Below, one piece after another: positions 37,243 through 45,279 of a stretch of DNA of 64,000 nt. This DNA comes from DATARR01 sp044868005. Lineage in GTDB: Bacteria > Acidobacteriota > Thermoanaerobaculia > Multivoradales > UBA5704. A program made the position numbers and the translations under genes. Each line of letters opens with the position of its first letter. The stretch's first letter is position 1. The stretch covers positions 43,007-107,006 of the forward strand of contig JBIOVX010000044.1 of the NCBI GenBank assembly GCA_044868005.1, given 5' to 3'. The notes beneath the pieces are model-generated. The model was not told the origin of the DNA, searched no databases, and saw only the letters and a list, made by a program, of their open reading frames with translations.

Positions 37243-37393
37243 ACCTTTCCGGAAAGTATGGTGCAATTCGATTTCGGTTGCGAGCCGGTGCCGCCGCAGG
37301 CTCGCCCAAGCAGCTGGTGTGCACCTTCTAAGAGTAGGAAGTTGAGGAGGCCGCGCTCAGTACAAACCCGTCGTTCAAGACAAGGAGAGACAC

Positions 37394-38221
37394 ATGAAAA
37401 GAGGCATCTTGTTGGCAGCGCTCGCGGTCGTACTCCTGGTCGGTGTTTCACCCCTGGCCGCCGATGTCGTGATCCGGCGCGGCGTCGACACCTTCACCAC
37501 CACCGCCAACGGCACGACCTTCTATGACTTCGCCGCAAGCCCCATCCCCGCGGGCTTCTTCTGCAAGGGCTCCGCGCCTTTCACCGGCCGCGTAGCCTTC
37601 AGGGGCCTGCCTCTCGAGACCGGATCACCCGGGCAGCTCCATGGGGCGGATACGGTCATCGAGCGGCTCGACGACGCCGCCTTCGACGCCAATGGCACCG
37701 CCGTAACGCGCATCCGGTTCCGGGCTCTGTCGCTGGTGAGCATTGCCCCCGTCAAGACCGGATGCGGCGCCTTCCACGTCTACGCATCCCTGGCCGGCCA
37801 GCAGCGTGAGACGACGATGCGCATCTACCAGACCGAGAAGGGCGGCGGCCACTTCGTCGCGCCGCTGGCGGTCGACGTCCGCCTGAGCTTCATCCCGGTG
37901 AAGCAACCCCGGGGAAAGGCCGCGCGCAAGCTGGAGCTCAAAGGCAGCTTCGACTTTCCCGCGGCTCCCCTTCCCTGGAGCCTGACAGGAGGTGCGCAGA
38001 CCAAGCGGCTAGGCGGTTCCATCCTCGTGGATACGGACGGCGATCTGAAGCCCGAGACGCTGCTGTTCGGCAGCACGAACTTCTGGCCGGGCTGGTCGCC
38101 GGACGGCCGTACGCAGCAGAAGGGGTGCACGTTGTGTGAGCCGGAGACCTGCCACGATGACGACGGCGAGCAGCATTGCACCGGGCCGATCTACGCCTGC
38201 TATCCGTACAATTGCCCCTAG
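37394..38221 (+). CDS. Secreted protein of unknown function
   Basis: A 275-residue protein with a clear signal peptide (GILLAALAVVLLVGVSPLAA) and AAGGAGA upstream of the ATG. The mature part is beta-rich (DVVIRRGVDTFTTTANGTTF, RIRFRALSLVSIAPVKTGCG, ADVRLSFIPVKQPRGKA-like strands). It ends in a Cys-rich tail (KGCTLCEPETCHDDDGEQHC and CYPYNCP) with seven cysteines, probably disulphide bonded or metal binding. I do not recognise the family. It stands alone between the CMD pair and the convergent S9 peptidase. Confidence 0.75.
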   Translation: MKRGILLAALAVVLLVGVSPLAADVVIRRGVDTFTTTANGTTFYDFAASPIPAGFFCKGSAPFTGRVAFRGLPLETGSPGQLHGADTVIERLDDAAFDANGTAVTRIRFRALSLVSIAPVKTGCGAFHVYASLAGQQRETTMRIYQTEKGGGHFVAPLAVDVRLSFIPVKQPRGKAARKLELKGSFDFPAAPLPWSLTGGAQTKRLGGSILVDTDGDLKPETLLFGSTNFWPGWSPDGRTQQKGCTLCEPETCHDDDGEQHCTGPIYACYPYNCP

Positions 38222-38245
38222 GCAGGGATTTATCCCCGGACTGGA

Positions 38246-40294
38246 TCAGCGGTCCAGTCCGGGACCTGCGGCATCAGGAGTCTCGGGACTCTTGATGCCG
38301 CGGGCGAACCACTGCATCCAGGCGACGTCCTGGGTGTCCCGGATGCGCAGATGCAGCGGTTGCCGGAGGTCGTGCGGCTCGCCCGGATAGCGGATGAGCC
38401 GCGCGGGCGTGCCGAACGTTCGCAGCGCGGCGAAGTAGTTCATGCTGTGGAACGGCGCATCGGTCTCGTCCTCGTCGCCGTGGTGCAGCAGGGTGGGCGT
38501 GCGCACCCGGTCGGCGTGCGTCAGGTTGCTGCGCTCGCGCCAGTGCTCCGGCTTCGTCCAGGGGTTGCCGCCGAGGAACCAGAGCTCCAGGTCGTAGTGG
38601 GCGCCTGCTCCGTACTCGCTCACCCAGTCGCTCACCATGGCGCCGAGGCTCGCAGCCTTGAACCGCGTGGTCGTGGTCAGGGTGTAGCCGGCGAGGATCG
38701 CGCCGTAGGACCAGCCGTCGATCGCCAGACGGTCCGCATCCGCGATCTTGCGCGCGACCATGGCATCGACGCCGGCCATGAGGTCGCGCCGGTCGCCGCC
38801 GCCGATGTCGAACTTGTTGCCCTGCATGAGCTCGTCGTCGTAGTTGCTCGTGCCGCGGACGTTGGGTAAAAGCTGCGCGTAGCCGAGGCCCGCGTAGACC
38901 TGGTGCTTGCAGGAGAAGCTGTTCAGCCAGGCGCATCCCGGCCCGCAGGCGACGTGCACGATCATCGGCAGGGGCTTCTGCGGGGCCGTGTCGCCGGGCG
39001 GCAGATAGAGCAGACCCTCGATCGGCTTGCCGTCGAAGCTCTTCCACTGCACCCGCTGCGCCGATCCCAAGGCGATTTCCTCTCTCACCCAGGGATTCAG
39101 GTCGGTGATGCGGCGCTGGCGGTCGGCGGGTATGGCGGCATCGCCGATGTAGACGTCGGGAGGTGTCGTGAAGTCGTGGTAGACATAGGCGAAGGTCCGG
39201 CGATCGGCGGACCATGACGCGACGCGGACGTTTCCTTCCGTCCGCACGAGCGGTGTGATCCGCCCCGAGGCCACGTCGATGCGGACGGGGAAGCGCGCGG
39301 TGCCGTAGCCGCTGGAGACGAAAAGGGATTTCCCATCCGGCGAGAAGACCGCCTGAGTGAATCTCCCGATGTGGCGCGGGGTGAGGTTCCGTGTCTCGCC
39401 GGTCGCCACGTCCAGGCGCCAGAGATCGCCGTTGCCGAACTCCCAGCGGTCGAGGCGCACCGCGGTGAAGACGACGGACTCGCCGTCCGGCGACCAGAAC
39501 GGATCGCCTTCCGGAGCCGCGTTGTGGGTGAGCTGGCGGCTCTCTCCGGTCGCCAGATCGACCACGAACAGCTCGGTTCTGGCGCGCGTGTTCCTTTGGT
39601 TGTCCGGCCTTGCCGCGACGATGGCGCGGCGGCCGTCCGGCGAGAGATCCGCGCTGTTGATCGACCAGTCGCGGTGGGTGATGCGCGTCAGCGCCGCCGC
39701 GGCGAGGTCGTAGCGCCAGAGGTTCAGCCAGTAGTTGCGGGTCTGCCCGTTGGAGCCTTCGTCGACGAAGACGGCGTCGGACTCGGCGCCGGGACCGGAA
39801 GCCGAGGCCTCCGGGCGGACCACCAGGAAAAACTTGCCGTCGCGAGAGAGCTGCCACGTGCCGTCCGGCCCGGGGCCGAGGTGGCTGCGCTGAACGGCCT
39901 CGGCCTCCTCTATACCTTGTTCGAAAAGCTCGCGGCTCCGCCCTTCTCCCTCGCCGACCCCACGCAGAAAGAAGACCGAACGCGAGGAAGGTGCCCACAT
40001 CGGCGACGCGTCGCCCTCGCGCAGAAACTCCCGCGGCGGGCGGCTGCCGTCCGTAGGCGCGAGCCAGGTCGAGGAGTGCCGCGCGTTCTCGGCGAGGACC
40101 GCGCGCTCGACGGTGTAGAACACCCATTGCCCGTCGGGCGAGAGGAGGGGAGCCCCGGGTTCGGCGAGACGGAACTGGTCGTCCACCGTCATCGGCCGCT
40201 TGACCGGCTGAGCCGACGCTCCAGCGCAGGACAACAGGACCACGAAGCAGGCAATGCTTTGACGACGGTAACGAGCGCGACGCGATGTGAACAA
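38246..40294 (-). CDS. S9 family serine peptidase (prolyl oligopeptidase/DPP type)
   Basis: A 682-residue exported peptidase. The signal peptide is SIACFVVLLSCAGASAQ. A WD40-like propeller follows (SPDGQWVFYTVE, LSPDGRRAIVAARPD, SPDGESVVFTAV, FSPDGKSLFVSSG). The C-terminal alpha/beta hydrolase holds S529 in DGWSYGAILAG, D609 in HHGDEDETD and H641 in PGEPHDL, a complete triad. The start is TTG at 40294, supported by GGAGGTGAAGCC directly upstream. It probably trims oligopeptides outside the cytoplasm. Confidence 0.93.
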   Translation of the reverse strand: MFTSRRARYRRQSIACFVVLLSCAGASAQPVKRPMTVDDQFRLAEPGAPLLSPDGQWVFYTVERAVLAENARHSSTWLAPTDGSRPPREFLREGDASPMWAPSSRSVFFLRGVGEGEGRSRELFEQGIEEAEAVQRSHLGPGPDGTWQLSRDGKFFLVVRPEASASGPGAESDAVFVDEGSNGQTRNYWLNLWRYDLAAAALTRITHRDWSINSADLSPDGRRAIVAARPDNQRNTRARTELFVVDLATGESRQLTHNAAPEGDPFWSPDGESVVFTAVRLDRWEFGNGDLWRLDVATGETRNLTPRHIGRFTQAVFSPDGKSLFVSSGYGTARFPVRIDVASGRITPLVRTEGNVRVASWSADRRTFAYVYHDFTTPPDVYIGDAAIPADRQRRITDLNPWVREEIALGSAQRVQWKSFDGKPIEGLLYLPPGDTAPQKPLPMIVHVACGPGCAWLNSFSCKHQVYAGLGYAQLLPNVRGTSNYDDELMQGNKFDIGGGDRRDLMAGVDAMVARKIADADRLAIDGWSYGAILAGYTLTTTTRFKAASLGAMVSDWVSEYGAGAHYDLELWFLGGNPWTKPEHWRERSNLTHADRVRTPTLLHHGDEDETDAPFHSMNYFAALRTFGTPARLIRYPGEPHDLRQPLHLRIRDTQDVAWMQWFARGIKSPETPDAAGPGLDR

Positions 40295-40363
40295 GGCTTC
40301 ACCTCCAGAAGGCGAATCTACCTGTGCGCCGCAGGAAGAGTCTTGTCGTTTCGAGCGTTTTTG

Positions 40364-41182
40364 TCAGGAAGCGATCAGCTTGCGGTACTGGCCGGGCGTC
40401 ATGCCGGTGAGGCGCTTGAAGGCCTTGGTGAGCTGGGCCTGGTCGGCGAAGCCGCTCTCCAGCGCCACTTCGGCCAGGCTGCGGTTCCGGCTCCGCAGCA
40501 GCTCCGAGGCGTGACGCACCCGGCACTGGCGCAGGAAGTCGCCGGGAGAGCAGCCGAACCGCCGCCGGAAGCAGCGGCTGAGATGCAGCGGATCGACGCC
40601 CAGAGTCTCGGCGAGCTGCCGGACGGTGAGCCGGCTCTGGAAGCAGTCCTGGATCAAGTCGCGGGCGCCGCCGAGCCAGGCCTGTGGATTCCTGCCGGCG
40701 CGATCGATTTCGCGCGCGGTGAGAGCGAGGAGCTCGAGCGCGAGGCCCTCGACGACGAGCGGCGACACCTCGTCGCCCGAGCGCAGCTCACGGTACAGCC
40801 TGGTGCCGAGGAAGGGCAGCTCTCCCGTCGTGAACCCCACCTCATGATCGATCAGGCCGCCGTGGCCGCCAACCAGCGCCAGGGTCTCCGTCTCGATCGA
40901 GAGAGTGAGGAAGCTCCCGCCCCGCGAATCAGGATGAAACCGGTCGCAATGCGTGGTCCCGGCGGGATGGAAAAGCATCGTCGCCGGCCCGCAGGTCCCT
41001 CCGGCGCCGCGCGCGCCCGTGATGTATCCGCCCCTCAGGATGAAGCAGAAGTGAGCGTGCGAGTGCGAGTGCCTGCCGAACATCTTCTCTTTGGGGTCGG
41101 CGATCTCCGCCAGCGAAAATCCCCGCACGGCGAGGGCGTGCCGGCGCTCGCCGTTGAAGATGCCGAAGGGGAGCTTTTTCAT
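40364..41182 (-). CDS. AraC family transcriptional regulator
   Basis: A 272-residue regulator. The N-terminal cupin-like sensing half contains HSHSHAHFCFILRGGYITG and the C-terminal double HTH contains VRQLAETLGVDPLHLSRCFR and LAEVALESGFADQAQLTKAF, ending FKRLTGMTPGQYRK. The ATG at 41182 overlaps the stop of the methyltransferase gene (ATGA), so it is translated from the ferredoxin-methyltransferase operon. The His-rich stretch could bind metal. Ligand unknown. Confidence 0.92.
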   Translation of the reverse strand: MKKLPFGIFNGERRHALAVRGFSLAEIADPKEKMFGRHSHSHAHFCFILRGGYITGARGAGGTCGPATMLFHPAGTTHCDRFHPDSRGGSFLTLSIETETLALVGGHGGLIDHEVGFTTGELPFLGTRLYRELRSGDEVSPLVVEGLALELLALTAREIDRAGRNPQAWLGGARDLIQDCFQSRLTVRQLAETLGVDPLHLSRCFRRRFGCSPGDFLRQCRVRHASELLRSRNRSLAEVALESGFADQAQLTKAFKRLTGMTPGQYRKLIAS

Positions 41183-41895
41183 GGCGTCCCCCGGGCGCCG
41201 CGTCGTGCGGAAAAGAGGAACAGGTGTTGCGAGGGGAGCGTCTCGATCCGTTTCACCAGCACGAACCCGGCCGCGCTCCACTCCGCGAGCACCTGCTCGA
41301 CGGACATCCGGTGCCGGATGTTGATGTGGGACGCGGAGTCGCCTTCGAGGCGGTACTCGACGAGGGCCACGGTGCCGCCGGGAACGAGGCTCTCGCGGAT
41401 GCGGGCGAGCATCGGCTCCGGCTTCTGGAATTCGTGGTAGACGTCGACGAGCAGGATGCGGTCCATGCCGTGCGCCGGGAGCTTGGGATCGGTCTCGGTG
41501 CCCAGGACCGGCACGATGTTGGTGATCCCTTCCTTGGCGACGTAGGTCCTGAGCAGGTCCAGCATCTCGGGCTGGATGTCCACCGCGTAGACCTTGCCCG
41601 CGGGACCGACGGCCTTGGCGAGCCGGCGGCTGTAGAACCCGGTGCCGGCGCCGATCTCGGCTATGGACATCCCCTCGCGCAACTTCATCGCCGCGAGCGT
41701 CAGCTCCGGCTTCTCCAACTCGGCGCGGCCCTCCCGCTCCAGCCAGGCGGCGCCCTCGAAGCTCATTACGTTCGAGGGCTGGCGCTTGGCAGCGGGAGCG
41801 GCGCTTTTGCCGTCGGCCGGCAGCGGCGAGCCACAGGCGGCGTGGAGGAGGAGCAGGAGACAGGGGAGCAGCCAGCGTAGGAAACGCCGGCTCAT
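41179..41895 (-). CDS. SAM-dependent methyltransferase with lipoprotein-type leader
   Basis: A 238-residue protein. The N-terminus is FLRWLLPCLLLLLHAACGS, a lipobox-type leader. The rest is a class I methyltransferase (MSIAEIGAGTGFYSRRLAKA, VYAVDIQPEMLDLLR, DRILLVDVYHEF, LVPGGTVALVEYRLEGD). The ATG at 41895 overlaps the ferredoxin stop (ATGA). A lipoprotein leader on a SAM-dependent enzyme is odd, since SAM is cytoplasmic. Similar leader-bearing methyltransferases occur in other bacteria, so this is not a fusion artefact. Substrate unknown. Confidence 0.87.
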   Translation of the reverse strand: MSRRFLRWLLPCLLLLLHAACGSPLPADGKSAAPAAKRQPSNVMSFEGAAWLEREGRAELEKPELTLAAMKLREGMSIAEIGAGTGFYSRRLAKAVGPAGKVYAVDIQPEMLDLLRTYVAKEGITNIVPVLGTETDPKLPAHGMDRILLVDVYHEFQKPEPMLARIRESLVPGGTVALVEYRLEGDSASHINIRHRMSVEQVLAEWSAAGFVLVKRIETLPSQHLFLFSARRGARGTP

Positions 41896-42296
41896 TGCGA
41901 TCTTCCGGACGGCCCCAACGGCCGATGCATGATCAGGAACTCCCACACGATGCGCCCGCCGATGAGGTGCTCCTGGAGGATGCGCTCCAGCACCGGCGGA
42001 TCGCAGTGGCCGTACCAGGTGCCGTCCGGATAGACGACGGCAATCGGTCCGCCCGTACAGATGTCCAGGCAGTTGGCGCGGCTGGCGTAGACGCCGCCGT
42101 GCCTGGTGAGGCCGAGCTGCTTGAGCCTCTTCCGCAGATACCGCCAGGCCTCGTAAGAGCGCTTGCGCGGGCTGCACTTGGGCTTCGTGGGATCGCAACA
42201 GAGAAAGATGTGGCGGTCGATCTCCGGCACGCCGTGCTTTTCCGCCTTGCGCCGCTGCTTTTCGAGGTCGTCCCGCGAGGGCTCGAAATCCTTCAT
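41892..42296 (-). CDS. Thioredoxin-like [2Fe-2S] ferredoxin
   Basis: A 134-residue ferredoxin of the thioredoxin-like fold. Cluster cysteines fit HIFLCCDPTKPKC in the first half and SRANCLDICTGGPIAVVYPD in the second. KRLKQLGL and WYGHCDPPVLERILQEHL are family-like. It is the first gene of the operon with the methyltransferase and AraC regulator. TAGAGT (42310-42305) lies 8 nt before its ATG on this strand, without a Shine-Dalgarno. Confidence 0.9.
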   Translation of the reverse strand: MKDFEPSRDDLEKQRRKAEKHGVPEIDRHIFLCCDPTKPKCSPRKRSYEAWRYLRKRLKQLGLTRHGGVYASRANCLDICTGGPIAVVYPDGTWYGHCDPPVLERILQEHLIGGRIVWEFLIMHRPLGPSGRSQ

Positions 42297-42304
42297 CGAC
42301 GACT

Positions 42305-42328
42305 ACTCTAGCAGGCGGGAGCTACAAT
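42305..42328. promoter_or_regulatory. Divergent -10 boxes of two probable leaderless genes
   Basis: TAGAGT on the minus strand (42310-42305) is 8 nt before the ferredoxin ATG. TACAAT on the plus strand (42323-42328) is 7 nt before the sulfatase ATG at 42336. The two starts are only 39 bp apart. Confidence 0.45.
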
Positions 42329-42335
42329 GCCCGGT

Positions 42336-43748
42336 ATGAAGAGCTTGATCGGCATCGTCCTCGCCGCTACGGCGGTTCTGTTTCTCTCGCCGTCGGTGCG
42401 GACTCCAGCGCCGGCTCCGGTCTCCGAGGGCCGTCCCAACGTCCTCGTCATCATGACGGACGACCAGACCGTCGAGGACATGCGCGTGCTGCCCAGGACG
42501 CGGGCGCTGCTGGCGGCGAAGGGCACGTCGTTCGCCAACAGCTTCGTCGCCTACCCGCTCTGCTGCCCCTCGCGCTCGACGTTCCTGACCGGCCAGTATG
42601 CGCACAATCACGGCGTCCTCGGCAACGGCGGGCCGACCGGCGGTTATCAGCGGCTGGACCATGCGAACACCCTGCCGGTCTGGCTGCAGGAGGCCGGCTA
42701 TTTCACCGCCCATCTCGGCAAGTACCTGAACAACTACGGCGTGGATTCGCCGGCGCCGCCCGCCGGCTGGTCGCGCTGGTTCGGGCTCATCGATCCCACG
42801 ACGTACAAGCTCTATGACTACACGGTGAGCGACGACGGCGTGCCGGTGGCCTATGGCCACGACGACGCGGACTACCAGACTGACGTGCTGGCCGAGGAGG
42901 CCGAGAGGATCCTGCGTTCGCGCGCCGGCGAGAGCCAGCCGTTCTTCGTCACCGTCGCGCCGGTCGCGCCTCACCTGGAGAAGCTCGGCGGCAAGCAGGT
43001 GGCGCCCCGCGCCGCGCCACGCTACGAAGGACGGTTCGCCAACGAGCCCCTGCCTGGCAGGCCTTCCTTCAGCGAGCCCGACGTGAACGACAAGCCCGCC
43101 CACATCCGGAAGCTGCCGGCGCTCGCGCCTTCCAAGGAGGCCCACGAAACCGACGTCTACCGCGCTCGCCTCGCTTCGCTCCTCGCCGTCGACGATCTCG
43201 TCGAGCGTCTGGTGGACGCTCTCGCGGACACCGGCCAGCTCGAGCGGACGGTGATCGTCTTCACTTCCGACAACGGCTACCTCCTCGGCGAGCACCGGAT
43301 CGTCGATCAGAAGTACTACCCGTACGAGGAATCCATCCGCGTGCCGCTCATCATCCGCGGCGGCGGCTTTCCGGCGGGAGCCACGGCAGCGCAGCCGGTC
43401 TCCAACATCGATCTCGCGCCGACGATCGTCGCGCTGACGGGCGCCAGGGCCCGCCGCGTGATGGACGGCCAGTCGTTGTTGCCACTGGCGCTCGATCCGG
43501 CGCAGGAGAAGAACCGGACGCTACTGATCGAGGGCCTGTCGCCCGGCAAGATCACCTATCGGGCGGTCCGCGATCCGCGCTGGCTCTACGCCGAGTACTC
43601 GAACGGCGGCCGGGAGCTTTACGATCTCGAGAAGGACCCCTTCGAGCTGCGCAGCCGGCACGCGGCGCCGGGTGTGGCGGCCGTGCGTGGTGATCTCGCC
43701 CGCCGCCTGGCGCGGCTCCGCACCTGCTCCGGCAAGTCCTGCCGCTAG
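42336..43748 (+). CDS. Sulfatase (formylglycine-dependent)
   Basis: A 470-residue exported sulfatase. A leader (LIGIVLAATAVLFLSPS) precedes the metal site PNVLVIMTDDQTVEDM. The formylglycine motif C-x-P-S-R is C76-C-P-S-R in YPLCCPSRSTFLTGQ. Later motifs are VFTSDNGYLLGEHR and KYYPYEESIRVPLIIRGGG. It resembles N-acetylglucosamine-6-sulfatase-like enzymes of glycan degradation. The ATG at 42336 was preferred over one three codons earlier because a TACAAT box lies 7 nt upstream of it. Confidence 0.92.
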   Translation: MKSLIGIVLAATAVLFLSPSVRTPAPAPVSEGRPNVLVIMTDDQTVEDMRVLPRTRALLAAKGTSFANSFVAYPLCCPSRSTFLTGQYAHNHGVLGNGGPTGGYQRLDHANTLPVWLQEAGYFTAHLGKYLNNYGVDSPAPPAGWSRWFGLIDPTTYKLYDYTVSDDGVPVAYGHDDADYQTDVLAEEAERILRSRAGESQPFFVTVAPVAPHLEKLGGKQVAPRAAPRYEGRFANEPLPGRPSFSEPDVNDKPAHIRKLPALAPSKEAHETDVYRARLASLLAVDDLVERLVDALADTGQLERTVIVFTSDNGYLLGEHRIVDQKYYPYEESIRVPLIIRGGGFPAGATAAQPVSNIDLAPTIVALTGARARRVMDGQSLLPLALDPAQEKNRTLLIEGLSPGKITYRAVRDPRWLYAEYSNGGRELYDLEKDPFELRSRHAAPGVAAVRGDLARRLARLRTCSGKSCR

Positions 43749-43929
43749 CGCCAGACCGATCTTCATCCATCGCCGGCTCGCTCTCAGCAGCCGCTGGAGA
43801 TGGGTCCAGAAGGACGACCGCCGATGCCAGCGGCGTGGGTGAGCGGCTCTCCGTTTCAGAAAGAAGGCTCCCGGCGAGGATTCGCAGAGGTAGACGGACG
43901 CGAGGACGATTCTCTGATTAAGATTCCGC

Positions 43930-44928
43930 ATGCGCAACGGCTACCCGCTGGTCGAGCTGCACCGCCACCTGGACGGCAACGTCCGCATCGAGACCGTGCT
44001 GGACCTGGCGCGGCAACACGGCCTGGAGCTGCCGGCCTGGACGGTGGAAGGGTTGCGGCCGCACGTCCAGATCACCGAGCGCGAGCCCAGCCTGATGGCG
44101 TTCATCGCCAAGTTCGCCTTGCTGAAACGGGTGATGGCAAACTACGACGCCGTGCGGCGCGTCGTGCGGGAGAACCTGGAGGACGCCGTGCGCGAGGGCA
44201 TCGACTACATCGAGCTGCGCTTCAGCCCATACTTCATGGGCGAGGAGCACGGGCTCGACACCAACGGAGTCGTGGAGGCCGCGTGCGACGCCCTGGAGGA
44301 GGCGCGCGGCACGATTCCGGTCAAGGCGAAGCTCATCGGCATCATCTCCCGCCACTACGGGCCGGAAATCGGCCGCATCGAGCTGGCGGCGGCAGTCCGC
44401 TACAGGGACCGCGGCGTGGTGGCGCTCGATCTCGCCGGCGACGAGGCCAACTTCCCGGGCGAGCTGTTCGTGCGTCACTTCGAGGAAGCGCGGGAGGCCG
44501 GCCTGCGCGTCACCGTCCACGCCGGTGAGGCGGCCGGTGCTGCGAGCGTGCGCCAGGCGGTGCTGGGGCTGGGCGCCGAGCGGATCGGCCACGGCGTCCG
44601 CGCCGTCGAGGATGCCGCCGTCCTCGATCTGCTGGCCGAGCGCCGCGTCGCCCTCGAGGTCTGCCCCACGAGCAATCTGCAGACGAGCACCGTGGCGAGC
44701 TACCAGTCCCATCCCCTGCCGGCGCTCCTGCGGCGCGGCCTCGCCGTCACTCTCAATACCGACGACCCGGGCATCAGCGGCATCGATCTCGCGCACGAGT
44801 ACCGCGTCGCGGCCGAAGAGCTGGGCCTCTCCGCGGCCGAATTGCGCCGCCTGCAGGAAAACGCGGTGGCGGCCGCGTTCCTCACTCCGGAGGAACGGAC
44901 GGAGCTGCTCGCAGACTATACTTCATAG
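43930..44928 (+). CDS. add: Adenosine deaminase
   Basis: A 332-residue amidohydrolase deaminating adenosine to inosine. Metal ligands are ELHRHLDGN (residues 10-18) and VTVHAGEAAG. Catalytic motifs are AERIGHGVRAV, LEVCPTSNLQTST and TLNTDDPGISG. TAAGAT (43919-43924) lies 5 nt before the ATG and no Shine-Dalgarno is seen. Length is normal for Add. N6-methyl-AMP or adenine deaminase relatives are possible, but SNLQTST and HRHLDG fit Add best. Confidence 0.92.
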   Translation: MRNGYPLVELHRHLDGNVRIETVLDLARQHGLELPAWTVEGLRPHVQITEREPSLMAFIAKFALLKRVMANYDAVRRVVRENLEDAVREGIDYIELRFSPYFMGEEHGLDTNGVVEAACDALEEARGTIPVKAKLIGIISRHYGPEIGRIELAAAVRYRDRGVVALDLAGDEANFPGELFVRHFEEAREAGLRVTVHAGEAAGAASVRQAVLGLGAERIGHGVRAVEDAAVLDLLAERRVALEVCPTSNLQTSTVASYQSHPLPALLRRGLAVTLNTDDPGISGIDLAHEYRVAAEELGLSAAELRRLQENAVAAAFLTPEERTELLADYTS

Positions 44929-44949
44929 CTACATTGAAAGGAGGGACCC

Positions 44950-45276
44950 ATGCGAAAGCTTCTGTATCTCGTCCTGGTTCTGGCGCTCGCGGGCGTGGCG
45001 TGCGCCGCCAACACGGGCGCCAACGGAGGAGGGAGCAAGGGGCAGGTCTGCGGCGGCATTCAAGGAATTAAGTGCCCGGATGGGCAGTTCTGCGACCTGC
45101 CCGCTGGCCACTGCCAGGGCGCCGACTTCCAGGGCGTCTGCGTCGTCAAGCCGGAGGTGTGCACGAAGGAGTACAAGCCGGTCTGCGGCTGCAACGGCAA
45201 GACCTACGGCAACGATTGCGAGCGGCGCGCCGCCGGCGAGCAGAAGGACCACGACGGGGCGTGCAAGGAAGGGTAG
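44950..45276 (+). CDS. Kazal-type inhibitor-like lipoprotein
   Basis: A 108-residue exported protein. The ATG has AGGAGG upstream. The leader LVLVLALAGVACAANTG carries a lipobox (GVAC). The C-terminal half is a Kazal-like fold: VCTKEYKPVCGCNGKTYGND followed by CERRAAGEQKDHDGAC. Kazal domains inhibit serine proteases, and bacterial ones may protect against host or competitor proteases. The Cys-rich N-terminal part (QVCGGIQGIKCPDGQFCDLP) resembles a second disulphide-bonded module. It is convergent with the Tim44-like gene. Confidence 0.87.
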   Translation: MRKLLYLVLVLALAGVACAANTGANGGGSKGQVCGGIQGIKCPDGQFCDLPAGHCQGADFQGVCVVKPEVCTKEYKPVCGCNGKTYGNDCERRAAGEQKDHDGACKEG

Positions 45277-45279
45277 GGG

